Numbered from the stretch's first letter, positions 20,815 to 30,466 are shown. The stretch: 64,000 nt of DNA from Symbiodinium natans (GCA_905221605.1 CAJNDS010001224.1:188001-252000), one strand, 5' to 3'. Notes: a model not told the origin generated them from the letters alone. Numbers and translations are program-made.

Positions 20815-20931
20815 GTTGGTTCTGACCCATAACTCGAGCCCTGAACCCTAAACCCTAAGCCCTCCCTGTAAGCCCCAAATGGGTTGGGTGTTCAGGGCTC
20901 AGTAGTCATCATTGCGGCTGTAGGACTACAC

Positions 20932-21085
20932 TGACTACTACCGTTTGCTGAAGAAAGCCCCCCCCCCCCCCCCCCAAACAAACAACCTTCCTTGTAAGGG
21001 CAACTTAGGGGAATGACTATCTTTTACTTGTTTGGGGTTCTCCTAAACCCGAGACCTAAAACACGAAAGGTTCTTAAGCAAATGC
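20932..21085. mobile_element. Family C element with poly-C run
   Basis: CTACTACCGTTTGCTGAAG at the left, TTCTTAAGCAAATGCTAG at the right, 18 C within, and CCTTGTAAGGGCAA core. Confidence 0.7.
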
Positions 21086-21459
21086 TAGAGGGATAAGGGG
21101 GTTTAGGGCTTTTTTGCACCCGCGTAGCTGGCCTAAACCCTAAACCCTAAACCAAAACCCTAAACCCTAAACTTGCCCTAAACCCCGGGTTTAGGGTACT
21201 TGAAGGCCCCTCCGTGGCGAGTTGGAAAGCCGACTTTTGTGATTGCAGCTCCCATTCTTGTCTTCAAGCCCATGCCCACATGCCATGCAACATATATATA
21301 TATATACATATATATATATACATATGTGTATGTATATACATCTATATACATATATCCATTTGTAATTAGTCATTGATGTTTATTAATAGACACCCCCATG
21401 AAAGTTCAGGCAGGCTGCACTACCATCCTCTTGCAAGCTGGCGGTTCCCGGTCAAATTT

Positions 21460-21484
21460 GGGGGGGGGGGGGGGGGGGGGGGGG
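21460..21484 (+). repeat. Poly-G run, 25 bp
   Basis: Uninterrupted G run leading into degenerate TTTAGGG units. Confidence 0.9.
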
Positions 21485-21988
21485 TTGGGGTTTAGGGATG
21501 TTTAGGGTTTACAGGGTTTAGAGGGTTTCGAGGGTTTATAGGGTTTCCAGGGTTAGAGGGTTTATAGGGCTTATAGGGTTTATAGGGCTTAGGGCTCCGG
21601 CTCCAGGCTCGGTTTTCGGGTACTTAAGGGGTTTAGGGTTTAGGGTTTGGGGTCCAGCTTAGGGTTCAAACTCGGAGGTCTGAACTTCCCTAACGCTGCT
21701 CCCGAAGGTGAGGGACTATACGATACTTAGCATAATCATTGCCAGGATGGCCCTTAAAACCTCTGAACAAATCCTAAATATGATCCTCTTAATAACCGAA
21801 AATATGAAACATCCCAAGGGCCTAGCTAGTCAGTGAGAGACTCATACCTATTTTCCATTTTCGGGCGCGCCTTGTACCTTGGAACTAGCCCCACCTCGAC
21901 CCAAAATAAGGACCGAAACACACCGGAAAAAATCCTGTATTTTGGCATTATCTTTTACCCTGCCGAGGGTCTTTCATGCGTGTGGAGC

Positions 21989-22105
21989 ATGGCGGCGGTA
22001 CCTCAGCGACAGGATGTACCCACAAAGCCCCCCAACAAAAGGCCCAAAAAACCCTCAGTCAAGGAACGCACACAAAATTATCGGCAGAGACGCATATGGT
22101 TGAAG
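21989..22105 (+). CDS. Putative first exon, plus strand
   Basis: ATG at 21989 opens 39 codons that end at a consensus AAG/GTAACT donor. The product is basic (MAAVPQRQDVPTKPPNKRPK, then KPSVKERTQNYRQRRIWLK), as in nucleic-acid-binding or nuclear proteins. An in-frame ATG further upstream (21833) exists, so the start is uncertain. Unassigned. Confidence 0.4.
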
Positions 22106-22400
22106 GTAACTTTTCTGAATCAAGGGTATTGCGCTGGCAGGGTCTAGGGCTCTAGAGGGCCACTAAACCCTAAACCCCAAACCCTAGACCCTAGACCCTA
22201 AACCCTAAACCCTAAACTCTATCTTACACCCCAACCTCTGGCCTCGCTTCAGGGCCTTGAGATTCCACAGCGCCAGACCCTAAACCCTCAACCGCCTTTC
22301 ATCTTCAAAGGCCCCATTCGGATGGTAGTGGAGGGCATCTTGGGTTAGGAACCCCGCAAGCCTTATCCTCCGCCCAAATGCCAAAGAGTCATGCGTAGCT

Positions 22401-22557
22401 CCTGGACATGACTCCTTGCGGGTTCATGGGTAGTTACAAGTAGGCTGATACAATGCCCTAAAGAGGGTTGCAAGTCTAGGTTTAGGGGTTAAGGGTTAAG
22501 GGTTTAGGGTTCCATGCTTGTAATCCTACTTATACCTACCCATGAACCGGCCAAGTA
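22401..22557. mobile_element. Family B TIR element
   Basis: Family B ends read ACTTGGAGGTTCATGGGTAG and CTACCCATGAACCTCCAAGT. The core carries TTTAGGG-like units. Confidence 0.7.
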
Positions 22558-22561
22558 TGCG

Positions 22562-22635
22562 CACTTCTGGAAGAAGCCAAGTTCTGCATAAACAACCTGA
22601 TGCCTGAGTTCTCTCGACGGAAATGGGATTTTAAG
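22562..22635 (+). CDS. Putative exon, plus strand
   Basis: The frame reads ALLEEAKFCINNLMPEFSRR then KWDFK. It starts immediately after the family B right end, whose GGCCAAG could act as acceptor. The 3' border near TTTAAG is unclear. Confidence 0.4.
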
Positions 22636-22726
22636 TGCCCTAAACCCTATGAACCCGAAACCGATAGATACAGGCAACTAACCCAAGCACCTAAGCCAAA
22701 CACTGAAAAGTTGCCCACTCACTAAA

Positions 22727-22822
22727 CCCTAAACCCTAAACCCTACACCCTACACCCTACACCCTAAACCCTAAACCCTAAACCCTGAACCCTAAACCCT
22801 ACACCCTAAACCCTAAACCCTG
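22727..22822 (+). repeat. Telomere-like tract with CCCTACA variants
   Basis: CCCTAAA units with four CCCTACA and one CCCTGAA variants. Confidence 0.9.
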
Positions 22823-22828
22823 TGAAAC

Positions 22829-22867
22829 TGCGGTTCGGTTACGCGCCATGAACTCCTCCATGTCGTC
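22829..22867 (-). CDS. Putative internal exon
   Basis: Thirteen codons, DDMEEFMARNRTA, acceptor GGAAG/G, donor GCA/GTTTCA. In phase with the exon at 22987-23019 through an intron of about 119 bp that is mostly (CCCTAAA)n. Confidence 0.5.
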
Positions 22868-22986
22868 CTTCCTTGCTTAGGGTTTATACAGGGCGTCCAG
22901 GGTTTCGCCAAAGGTGCAAAGAGTCCAGGGTTTAGGGTTTAGGGTTTAGGGTTTAGGGTTTAGGGTTTAGGGGAAGGTGGCATCAC

Positions 22987-23019
22987 TTCCGGTTCCCGCA
23001 GGTCGATGTCAAGTGAGCT
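22987..23019 (-). CDS. Putative internal exon
   Basis: Eleven codons, SSLDIDLREPE, between CGCCAAG and a GTGATG donor. Ends in phase 0, matching the downstream exon at 22829-22867. Confidence 0.5.
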
Positions 23020-23280
23020 CTTGGCGATCAGGGACTATACTCTTCCCTTGGGTGTTCAGTAACCAGAAAGCCATCTTTGATGCTCCCTTGGGTGTAAAGT
23101 AACCAGAAAATCCTCAGGGGGGCTATCGTAAAAAAAATACAAGGTTAGGTACCGAGAGCCAACCCCCCCACACCCGTAGGTTCCCCCCCCATCTTCAAGG
23201 CTATGTGGGCAAATCTAAGCCTAGTTAAGGTTATTTTCAGGGGGGGAACCTTCCGGGGGGGGCGGGGGGCAGTATAGAGG

Positions 23281-23423
23281 GGGTAACCCTAAAACCCCTA
23301 AACCCCTAAACCCCTAAACCCTAAACCCCTAAACCCCTAAACCCCTAAACCCCTAAACCCCTAAACCCCTAAACCCCTAAACCCCTAAACCCCTAAACCC
23401 TAAACCCCTAAGCCCCTAAACCC
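23281..23423 (+). repeat. Variant telomere-like array (CCCCTAAA)
   Basis: Fifteen or more 8-mer units CCCCTAAA with occasional CCCTAAA; related blocks recur at 23510-23570 and 23810-23855. Confidence 0.9.
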
Positions 23424-23424
23424 A

Positions 23425-23880
23425 TGATTACTAGTTGCTGAAGAGCCCCGAATATTCCCTATATAACCCTTCATAAGGAATATTCTTAATTGTTTCGGGT
23501 GTCTTAGGCTAAACCCCTAAACCCCTAAGCCCTAAACCCCTAACCCCTAAACCCCTAAGCCCCTAAACCCCCAAACCCGGGTGGTAGGGAAGCCCATGAC
23601 TACTATTTGCTGAAGAGCCCCGAATCTTCCCTATATAACCCTTCATAAGGAAGAACATTCGAAATTCTTTCGGGTTTCTTATTCCCTATATAACCCTTAG
23701 TAAGGAAGAATATTCATAACTTTTTCGGGTGTCTTAAGCAACTAGTAGATGATTGATATAACCCTTAATAAAGAGTAATAGTCCTAACTTTTTCGGGTGT
23801 CTTAGGCCTAAAACCCCTAAAGCTTGAAACCCCTAAACCCCTAAACCCTAAACCCCTTCTTAAGCAATTAGTAGATGACT
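23425..23880. mobile_element. Cluster of family C-like elements
   Basis: Three partial copies with AAGAGCCCCGAATATTCCCT and TATAACCCTTCATAAGGAA arms, separated by CCCCTAAA units. They look like successive partial duplications. Confidence 0.6.
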
Positions 23881-24073
23881 GACCCCCCGAAGAACGCCTC
23901 GTCGGGAACTCCATACCGAGCGGGTGCGCCATGGGCACAACAGTGAAGAAAGCCGTCTTGGACGGCAGTTCCGGGAGAGTAAAGAGGTGGGTCTGCGCGC
24001 CTGGACGCTTTCGGCGCGCATTTTTTTCGTACGTTTCGGAGATTTCGGAGTCATGGAAGTATCAGGCCTGTGG

Positions 24074-24376
24074 CTAGGAGGTGCGGGAGTGCAAGAATCT
24101 AAGGACCTCTTCACTAGCCGAATGGCAGCGGAAGGCCCGAGTAGGCCCAGCAAGGCGCAGCTCACATGCCGGCGCGCTCATGGATGCACTCCTGGATGCA
24201 CACAAGACCATTCTCAAGAGCAAGCCGTGAAACGAAGAAAGTCTACCAGCATGTTTAGTACCAATGTCCCTGTAAAGCAGAGTGTCCATGAGGGAATAAG
24301 CCCCAATAAGGGAATGTGGCCCCCTTACAGCTCCCTCCCGTCTACCCCCTTGGTTCCTTATGAAGCGTAAGTACAA
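24074..24376 (-). CDS. Possible terminal exon, minus strand
   Basis: Open frame of 100 codons. The last 38 follow a CATCCAG acceptor (24192-24193) and read SASMSAPACELRLAGPTRAF onward to a TAG. The opposite strand is also open for 148 codons (23924-24370), so the strand is not settled. Confidence 0.35.
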   Translation of the reverse strand: MYLRFIRNQGGRREGAVRGPHSLIGAYSLMDTLLYRDIGTKHAGRLSSFHGLLLRMVLCASRSASMSAPACELRLAGPTRAFRCHSASEEVLRFLHSRTS

Positions 24377-24455
24377 GTAGGGTTCTAAGCACCCTAAATA
24401 GAGCTTTGAGTATAAGTACCATACTGATAGCCCTACTTATAACTACCCATATGAA
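24363..24455. mobile_element. Family B-like TIR element
   Basis: AGTACAAGTAGGGTTCTAAG left arm; AACTACCCATATGAACCC right arm. Confidence 0.55.
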
Positions 24456-24459
24456 CCCA

Positions 24460-24570
24460 AAAACTCCAATACCCCTTAATTAAGGAATATTCCTTAGAGT
24501 ATAAGAGGGTTCCTTGTATGGTTTAAGGAATCTTCCTTAACTAAGGGGCATTGGAGTCTCTGGGAACCCC
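24460..24570. mobile_element. Family F-like TIR element
   Basis: ACTCCAATACCCCTTAATTA and TTAACTAAGGGGCATTGGAG with GAATATTCCTTA arms. The same variant occurs at 51054-51155. Confidence 0.7.
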
Positions 24571-24582
24571 CAAGTGGAGGTA

Positions 24583-24680
24583 GGGTTTAGGGTTTAGGGT
24601 TTAGGGTTTAGGGTTTAGGGTTTAGGGTTTAGGGTTTAGGGTTTAGGGTTTAGGGTTTAGGGTTTAGGGTTTAGGGTTTA
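24583..24680 (+). repeat. Telomere-like tract (TTTAGGG)14
   Basis: Fourteen perfect units directly adjacent to the exon at 24696-24761. Confidence 0.95.
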
Positions 24681-24695
24681 GCGCTTGAGGTACAC

Positions 24696-24761
24696 CGACT
24701 GTGCAAACAGGTCCATGGCCCACAGCCGCCACGCCTGCATATCTTGGAGCTCCTCAGCCAC
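24696..24761 (-). CDS. Putative coiled-coil exon
   Basis: Twenty-two codons on the minus strand, VAEELQDMQAWRLWAMDLFA then QS. Acceptor CTGCGCAG, donor TCG/GTGTAC, phase 0 at both ends. 17 of 22 codons end in G or C. The (TTTAGGG)14 tract begins about 15 bp into the downstream intron. Confidence 0.55.
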
Positions 24762-25041
24762 CTGCGCAGGAGGAGATGTACCTAAACCTCAAACTCCAAA
24801 CCCTAAAGCCTAAACCCCGAAACCCCTAGACGCCTAGACCCCTAAACCCCTAAACCCGCTTTAGGCACTTGGCGGTTGATAAGGGAAACTAGAAGGTATC
24901 CTAAATAGGATTCTACGTAGAGTCACCAAGCTTAAAACCCTACTTGCAACTACTCAGGAACCGTGCAAAGGCCCCCAAAAGGCCACGAAACCCCGGACAT
25001 TTTGAGCCGAAAAGGTAACCCCGAAACCCCTAATCGCTCTG

Positions 25042-25083
25042 TTAAGAAGATGTCGCACTCAGCTCGAAGCCCTCCCACGTGGC
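25042..25083 (-). CDS. Possible terminal exon
   Basis: Acceptor GGCAAG/GCC, ATWEGFELSATSS and a TAA. In phase 0 after the exon at 25277-25315. An alternative is an internal exon ending at a GTGCGA donor inside it. Confidence 0.4.
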   Translation of the reverse strand, partial: ATWEGFELSATSS

Positions 25084-25276
25084 CTTGCCTACCATCCCAT
25101 GACTGCAGTCCCTAAATCCGCACCCCTGCACCCCTGCAACCCTACACCCCCGCAACCCTACAACCCTAAGCCCTAAGTCCCACAAACCCTAAGTCCTAAA
25201 CCCTCAGCTCCAAACCCTAAACACTAAGCCCGAAACCCATCTTGAACCTGTCCTCATTCCGAACACATAAGCCCAC

Positions 25277-25315
25277 CTGCTCACGCTTGCTCTGCGCGGC
25301 GGTGAGGGCCTGCCA
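25277..25315 (-). CDS. Putative internal exon
   Basis: Thirteen codons WQALTAAQSKREQ, twelve ending in G or C. Acceptor TTTAAG, donor CAG/GTGGGC. Confidence 0.5.
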
Positions 25316-25852
25316 CTTAAACCTTAAACCCTAAACCCTAAACCCTAAGGGTTTAGGGTTTAGGGTTTAGGGTTTAGCACCACGTCCCCTGCTTTGGAGT
25401 AGTCCCTGGAAAAAGTTTATACTGTTTAGGTATAAAGGTAGCTATAGTAGAAACCCGGAACAGGGTTTAGGTTTCAGGGTTAACAAATATACAAGTATTT
25501 TCTGCTCGCATGACGCTTGAGGTTTGGGGTTATAGGGTTAAAAGGGTTATAGGGTGATAGGGTTATAGGGTAATAGGGTTGTAGCATACAGGGTTTGGGG
25601 GCTTCTGTTGCTTGATCTGAGGCCTGGCAGAAGACAGGGTAGAGGGTCAGGGACTCGCAGCCCGAATCCGATGCGTGCGTAGGGTGACTTAGACTTCGGT
25701 TTTGTTTTAGGGTTCCTTGTTTAGGGTTACTTAGGGCTTTTGTTCGCATGACAGCTTTAAAACTGGTTCAGATCAAACTCAGAGGGATCACAACATCCCT
25801 GTTCTGCCATGGAGCACGCTGTATTGGCCTTTCTGGAATAAACCCGAAACCC

Positions 25853-25975
25853 AGAGAGCCCAAAACCCCTTAACGAAAAAACACACCGTAAACGATATAG
25901 GGATCCTTAGTATGATTTTTAAAGGGTGTATTCCTTACTTTGGGGGTTTTAAGGGCTCTTTTGGGGATCCTAAAC
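25853..25975. mobile_element. Family F TIR element
   Basis: CCCAGAGAGCCCAAAACCCC left end; GGGTTTTAAGGGCTC right end; ATAGGGATCCTTAGTATGAT in the middle. A short CCCTAAA tract follows at 25972. Confidence 0.7.
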
Positions 25976-26034
25976 CCTAAACCCTCAACCCTAAACCCTC
26001 AACCCTGAACCCTAAACTTTAACCCTAAAGGCGC

Positions 26035-26097
26035 CTCTTTCAGCTTCTCGAGCCTCTGCTGGTGCACGTCAACCTCCTGCTTCGCAGCCGGGTTCGC
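26035..26097 (-). CDS. Putative coiled-coil exon
   Basis: Twenty-one codons, ANPAAKQEVDVHQQRLEKLK then E, with heptad-like spacing. Acceptor CGTCAG/GCG and GC-type donor GAG/GCGCCT, phase 0. 18 of 21 codons end in G or C. Confidence 0.55.
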
Positions 26098-26159
26098 CTG
26101 ACGAGGGAAGGTTCCCTTTTAGGGTTTAGGCTTTAGGGTTTAGCTGCAAGCACTCCATA

Positions 26160-26290
26160 CCCAAAGAGCCCTTCAAGCCCCGTAATTAAGGGAATAGACC
26201 TTAAATCATACTAAGGATCATATATAGGGTTTAAGTTTAAGGTCGATTCCTTAGTTAAGGGGGTCATCGTCAAGGTCTCATGCTTCCGAA
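26160..26290. mobile_element. Family F TIR element
   Basis: AAAGAGCCCTTCAAGCCCC and CTTAGTTAAGGGGGTC with ACTAAGGATCATATATAGG core. Confidence 0.65.
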
Positions 26291-26689
26291 TCCCTCAAGA
26301 CGAAAAACATTCTGCCCTACCCCTAATAAACCCTGAACCCTAAACCCTAAACCCTAACCCAAAACCCTAAACCCCTCCGGCCCGTCTTCCTTCAGGGATG
26401 CTTCTTACGGTTTAAGGCCCTATCCTAGGAGGGGTCTTAGGACCCTCTGACAAAATATTCCTAATTTAGGGTTTAGGGTTTCGGGTAATCAAATTGTATC
26501 ATCTTGCTTAGTTCTCCAATAGCCACGGGGGAAAAATGTCAAACTTTGTTATTCCCAGTAAATAAGGAAACCTAAAAAAACTAAAGTTCAGCTGTCGGAG
26601 AAGTAAGCTTCAACCCAATGAGGCAAAATATTACATGTCCCAAGGGCGTACCTAGAATCCCTCTCCTGAACCCTGAACCCTGAACCCTG

Positions 26690-26738
26690 AACCCTAAACC
26701 CTAAACCCTAAACCCTAAACCCTAAACCCTGAACCGCC
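26690..26738 (+). repeat. Telomere-like tract, CCCTGAA then CCCTAAA
   Basis: Four CCCTGAA units (from 26662) followed by six CCCTAAA units: block-wise variant order. Confidence 0.9.
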
Positions 26739-26764
26739 ATTTTAAAGATCTGATCCCTTCACGC

Positions 26765-26836
26765 TCAGGCCGAGGCTTCCGGTGATGGCTCCGACAGTAG
26801 CGATTCCAGCCGGCTTGCTTCCTGTTTCCAGGACAC
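26765..26836 (-). CDS. Possible terminal exon
   Basis: Acceptor CCACCAG/G, then VSWKQEASRLESLLSEPSPE, ASA and TGA. Good GC3 and helix-forming start. Confidence 0.45.
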   Translation of the reverse strand: MSWKQEASRLESLLSEPSPEASA

Positions 26837-26934
26837 CTGGTGGGTTTAGGGTTTAGGGTATAGTGGGTTTAGGGTGTGGGGTGTGGGGTGTACCTAGGGT
26901 TTAGGGTTTTAGGGTTTGGGGGTTAGGCTGGTAG

Positions 26935-27058
26935 GCTTTACTTGGATGTTCATTTGGGTAGGTAGAAGTAGGGTTCCAAGTATTATGGTAGCTATACTTA
27001 TAACCCTATTCAGGGTACTTGCGACCCGACTGAAAACTACCCATGAACCCCTCCAGGG
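26935..27058. mobile_element. Family B TIR element
   Basis: TACTTGGATGTTCATTTGGG left end; CTACCCATGAACCCCTCCA right end. Confidence 0.7.
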
Positions 27059-27114
27059 TTTGGTGGATAGAGTCGTGGGCTGCTGTAGCGTAGGAGTGCT
27101 TCCATCCTTTGCAG

Positions 27115-27243
27115 GCGCGTGTCTTCGTGCTAGTGTCGTGGCGGGAGTTGCTGCCTCTGCTTTCTATGCTTCTTCTTCTATGGTTATGGATACTGGAGCT
27201 GAAGGCTTGCGGCTTTGAGACCTGGGGCCTGTCCAGGCTCTAA
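27115..27243 (+). CDS. Possible terminal exon, plus strand
   Basis: CCTTTGCAG acceptor then 42 codons to TAA. One frame reads ARVFVLVSWRELLPLLSMLL and on into LLWLWILEL, membrane-like. A second frame is also open for 35 codons, so the frame is uncertain. Confidence 0.35.
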   Translation, partial: ARVFVLVSWRELLPLLSMLLLLWLWILELKACGFETWGLSRL

Positions 27244-28041
27244 TTAAAAAATTTGTTTAAACCCTAAACCGCAGAAACCTCAAACCTTAAACCCTGAACC
27301 ATGAACCCAAAACCCTAAACCCGAAACCCTAAACTTCCCCTAAACCCAAACCCCAAACCCTAAGGCCTGGTTCGTAGTCTGGGGTAGCCAACTATGATCC
27401 ATTGCAGGGGCGATCGTGGGCCCAGAAAGGCAAGAAACTACAATAGCCTCCCCAGTTACCTAGTTACCTAGTTCTTGCCCACAAGCCCGGCATTCGGAAC
27501 CCTGAAACGCTTACTTTTCGGGGCTACACCCCAAACCCTAAACCGGCCCTAAGCCCGATAGACCCTAAACCCTGAACCCTAAAACCATTCGGAACCCTGC
27601 AACACCTACTTTTCGGCTCCCCTAGACCAAGCTGAGCTCGGGCGCGTATTCAATCTGCAGCTCTATGATGCGCGTAAAGAAGGGATCACGCTTCCTCGGA
27701 TTAGATTTCAGAGGGTTTTGGGTTGAAGAAGGGAACACTGGCAACGTATGCAGCACAGCATGCATAAAATGAGTCACACAGGTTTTCTAGGGTGGAGTGT
27801 ACCAAGAAGGCGGTCTGCGAGAAAACGGGCCTCGTCGTTAACCCAGGCCGTCAACTTTTGAAAGCCCGTACACAGCCGGTAAGATGTCATCACCCTAAAC
27901 CCTAAACCCTAAACTCTAAACCCTGAGATTCCCGACAACCCTCGACTCACTCATGCAGAGTCCAAATTACTGTAGAACGGGTCTCCTGGAATTTCCTGCC
28001 TGCACACGACCCTTAGCCCTAAACCCTAAACCGTCCTAAGC

Positions 28042-28116
28042 CTCTAGAGCTGCAGCGAGGGTCATGGCTTTCTGGTCATTCTCTCGCTCTTCGATTTGCT
28101 GCTGAAGGTCTTGTGC
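28042..28116 (-). CDS. Putative coiled-coil exon
   Basis: Twenty-five codons starting AQDLQQQIEERENDQKAMTL then AAALE, typical of a coiled coil. Acceptor AAGCAG/G, GC-type donor GAG/GCTTAG, phase 0. Confidence 0.5.
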
Positions 28117-28130
28117 CTGCTTTCGGCAGG

Positions 28131-28198
28131 CTACCCTAAACCCTAAACCCTAAACCCTAAACCCTAAACCCTAAACCCTAAACCCTAAACCCTAAACC
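28131..28198 (+). repeat. Telomere-like tract (CCCTAAA)9
   Basis: Perfect units, immediately upstream of the coiled-coil exon in the minus-strand reading. Confidence 0.95.
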
Positions 28199-28308
28199 CA
28201 AAAAGGGATTCAAGGTTAGGCTCGATGTGCCCCTCTCGGCCTGAAGCAATAGCCCTCCGCAAGCTCCGGGACTCTATTTACCTACAGTTTCGTCGTAGCT
28301 ACCCTTAA

Positions 28309-28415
28309 CTAGCAGGTGTAACCCATAAAACTGGTAGTAATTAGTAGGTGTAGGCCATAAACATGTGGAAACAAGTAGGTGTAACGCATAAAATTGTAGC
28401 AAGTAAGTATCTGTA
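28309..28415 (+). repeat. Roughly 35 bp tandem repeat, three copies
   Basis: AGTAGGTGTAACCCATAAA-type units (AGCAGGTGTAACCCATAAA, AGTAGGTGTAGGCCATAAA, AGTAGGTGTAACGCATAAA). Confidence 0.8.
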
Positions 28416-28475
28416 GGAAAGGAGGGTCCCAGGCCGGGCCTTTCGCCGGTAGAGCGGCAGCATGTTCCTCTCCTC
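28412..28475 (-). CDS. Putative internal exon
   Basis: EERNMLPLYRRKARPGTLLS on the minus strand, about 21 codons. Joins in phase to the exon at 28615-28672 when the family H element between them is removed. Donor side uncertain (GA type suspected). Confidence 0.5.
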
Positions 28476-28614
28476 CTCGAAGTAGCCCAGCAAGCATATT
28501 ATAATAAGGGCACCAAGTTTTTTGGTTGGTAACTGTATAAGGGGACCCTAAACCCTAAACTTAAACCCTAAACCCTAAACCCTAAACCCTAAAAAAAGGG
28601 TACCACTGGGCTAC
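28476..28614. mobile_element. Family H element acting as an intron
   Basis: Family H ends read GTAGCCCAGTAACCATATTA and its complement. Read on the minus strand, this copy starts GTAGCCCAG exactly at an exon end. It carries a CCCTAAA tract (28545-28592) in its body and ends ...GGGCTACTTCGAG at the next exon. GT and AG fall on its borders. Confidence 0.7.
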
Positions 28615-28672
28615 CGAGTCCTTGAGCTTTTCGACCAGGTCCAGGCCCAAGCCCACGCCGGCTTGGTTGAGC
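28615..28672 (-). CDS. Putative internal exon
   Basis: LNQAGVGLGLDLVEKLKDS, 19 codons of which 17 end in G or C. Acceptor TTTCAG/G; the donor is the GTAGCC of the family H end. Confidence 0.55.
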
Positions 28673-28687
28673 CTGAAATGATCCAGG

Positions 28688-28712
28688 GATGTTCCCCCTT
28701 ATACTAGCAGTA
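28688..28712. mobile_element. Family A solo end
   Basis: GGGATGTTCCCCCTTATACT cut short by a TTTAGGG tract. Confidence 0.6.
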
Positions 28713-28820
28713 GGGTTTAGGGTTTAGGGTTTAGGGTTTGGGGTTTGGGGTTTGGGGTTGGGGGTTTGGGGTGTGGGGTTTGGGGTTAAGGGTTTGGGGT
28801 TGTGTGCAACCAATGCATAC

Positions 28821-28981
28821 TGACCCCATATGGTCACTTCTCGAAGATATGCTCCCTTTAACCAGATGGAACCCTCCTGGTGACCAACTTCTGCACCAAA
28901 GAAGTACTCAATCTCAAGCCCATCATGAGACCCGAGTGGCTTGACCATGGTCTGCAGAAGCCGTTCCCTTTTGTTGAGCTC
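28821..28981 (-). CDS. Putative long exon
   Basis: Fifty-three codons plus 2 nt on the minus strand. Starts ELNKRERLLQTMVKPLGSHD and includes GLEIEYFFGAEVGHQEGSIW. Acceptor GAAAAAG/G, donor CA/GTATGC. Well-mixed globular composition; family not recognised. Confidence 0.5.
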
Positions 28982-29042
28982 CTTTTTCAGAAGCTTTCAG
29001 GGTGTAGGGTTGAGGGCTTACAAGTCTTATAAGAGCTTTCAC

Positions 29043-29207
29043 GGCCCAATGACGAGGCTCATGGCGATGCCCACTGACAGAACCACTCGCTCGGATGTGC
29101 TTGACAGTGTACAATCACTTTTTACTCCACATAAAAACCAGACAAAATGCTCACTATTTCTTGGGATTAACCATCGAGGTCGCCAGTCGAGGTCGCCGAG
29201 CAACCAT
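29043..29207 (-). CDS. Putative exon with membrane segment
   Basis: Open frame from the end of a family H copy to a GTGAAA donor. Contains LLGDLDWRPRWLIPRNSEHF and, at its end, ERVVLSVGIAMSLVIGP. It neighbours the exon at 28821-28981, 61 bp away, though the phase of that junction does not fit with the borders chosen here. Confidence 0.4.
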
Positions 29208-29285
29208 ATTGCAATAAGGGTCCTTTCTTGGGTTGGTTACTTTACAAGGGAACCTTGAAGGGAAAAGGGCACCACCGGGCTACCA
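29203..29285. mobile_element. Family H TIR element
   Basis: CAACCATATTGCAATAAGGG and CACCACCGGGCTACCAAGCC; the minus-strand side opens with GTAGCCCGG. Confidence 0.7.
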
Positions 29286-29364
29286 AGCCATAAACCCTCA
29301 GCATAAACCCTAAAACACATCCCAAAAGACAAAAGTCCGAAGAAATTAGACCTGGCCGCCCTAC

Positions 29365-29439
29365 CTTTAGAATGGGCGTTCCCACCGGGTTATAAGATAA
29401 GCCAATAAGGAGAAAGTAACAAATATCCCGAAGTGGCAA
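29365..29439 (-). CDS. Putative internal exon, hydrophobic
   Basis: Twenty-five codons, LPLRDICYFLLIGLSYNPVG then TPILK, with consensus AAG/GTAGGG donor and GCGTAG acceptor, phase 0. Confidence 0.45.
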
Positions 29440-29494
29440 CTACGCGGCAAACTAACTCTACCCTATAGTTCGAGATATGATGCCTAGGACCCAC

Positions 29495-29515
29495 CTGACG
29501 GTCCTGGTAACTCCA
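29495..29515 (-). CDS. Possible 21 nt microexon
   Basis: TTTTCAG acceptor, WSYQDRQ, CAG/GTGGGT donor. In phase 0 between the exons at 29574-29624 and 29365-29439, giving short introns of 55-58 bp. Confidence 0.35.
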
Positions 29516-29573
29516 CTGAAAACTAGGTGGCCTCTCCCTGTATAGGAAACACCAGGCCCCCCAAACTCTAAAC

Positions 29574-29624
29574 CAGCGGATCCTTATCCAAAGCCATCAG
29601 CCGTGTTCGGGCGCGGAGATTGTC
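29574..29624 (-). CDS. Putative internal exon
   Basis: CCCGCAG acceptor, DNLRARTRLMALDKDPL (17 codons), CTG/GTTTAG donor, phase 0. Confidence 0.5.
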
Positions 29625-29817
29625 CTGCGGGCAAAAGGGGCCACACCGTGAGTGTATGAGTCACGGCAACGTGAGAGGGCTGCACTCCCCTTCTCAATTA
29701 GGGTTTAGGGTTTGGGGTTTAGGGTTTAGGGTTAATGCCCTCCCAGAAAGGGACCTAATATGATCTTATGGGGGATAATGGGGGCTTGCCGGGGGGAGGG
29801 GGGGGGGTGGGAGGTTG

Positions 29818-29923
29818 TCTCTGCGGAAACAGCTTCTCAAGAAGGAGCTTGGGGGTATGCCACAACTACTTCTGCGAGAACTTCCTGAAGCCCTTGTGCG
29901 GGCAACGACTTCATCAGCCTACT
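29818..29923 (+). CDS. Possible coding island, plus strand
   Basis: Two frames are open. One gives LSLRKQLLKKELGGMPQLLL to a TAA at 29923. The other is Cys-rich (CHNYFCENFLKPLCGQ) with GC-rich third positions. I cannot choose between them. Confidence 0.35.
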
Positions 29924-30329
29924 AACGAGTGTATTTAGGGAAGGTCAGGCAATGTCGGGCAGACGACCAAACAGAGTGGGCAGAAGCAGGCTGTCACAGA
30001 AAACACATCTCACCATGCACCTGCCTGCCTCCCATGCCCCTCCCCTACTCACACCTGTGCACCTAGTAGGCTTGCACATGTATCTCCATGGATGCATCTA
30101 GCCACCTCTGTGCCTCACTCCAACATGGAGTGAGCCAGCTTTAGCCGAAACCTCCGAAGCTTCTGCCCCCAAAACCCTGCAATATACCGGGGCCTGTGCA
30201 CCCAGAATACTATGGGGGGTTTAAGGTTGAAGGTTTAAGGCCCAATTAACTAGAATTTCGGGTATTGTATATAATGACTGTATTTACGTAGGCGTTGTCT
30301 GGTGCTGAATTGGAACCTTTTGTGGCACC

Positions 30330-30401
30330 TGTAGTACAATCAAAACCCTGTCTGACCTCCGTGGTTTTGTTGATGAGGCACTTGAGCTCTGTACACTGGT
30401 C
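30330..30401 (-). CDS. Possible internal exon
   Basis: CTCGCAG acceptor followed by DQCTELKCLINKTTEVRQ on the minus strand; the frame stays open to 30246. Lies between plus-strand islands. Confidence 0.4.
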
Positions 30402-30466
30402 CTGCGAGAAGGGGTGCAGTGGGTCGCAAAAACAAACGCTTACGCGCAGGCTCACCTTTCCCTAAG

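Noticed and set aside
27807-28009. Plus-strand exon pair (KAVCEKTGLVVNPGRQLLKA, then SPNYCRTGLLEFP) with GTAAGA donor
   Set aside because: In phase and attractive, but the minus strand over the same bases is equally clean (KFQETRSTVIWTLH with a GTGAGT donor, then LTAWVNDEARFLADRLL). With neighbours on minus I could not decide and annotate neither.
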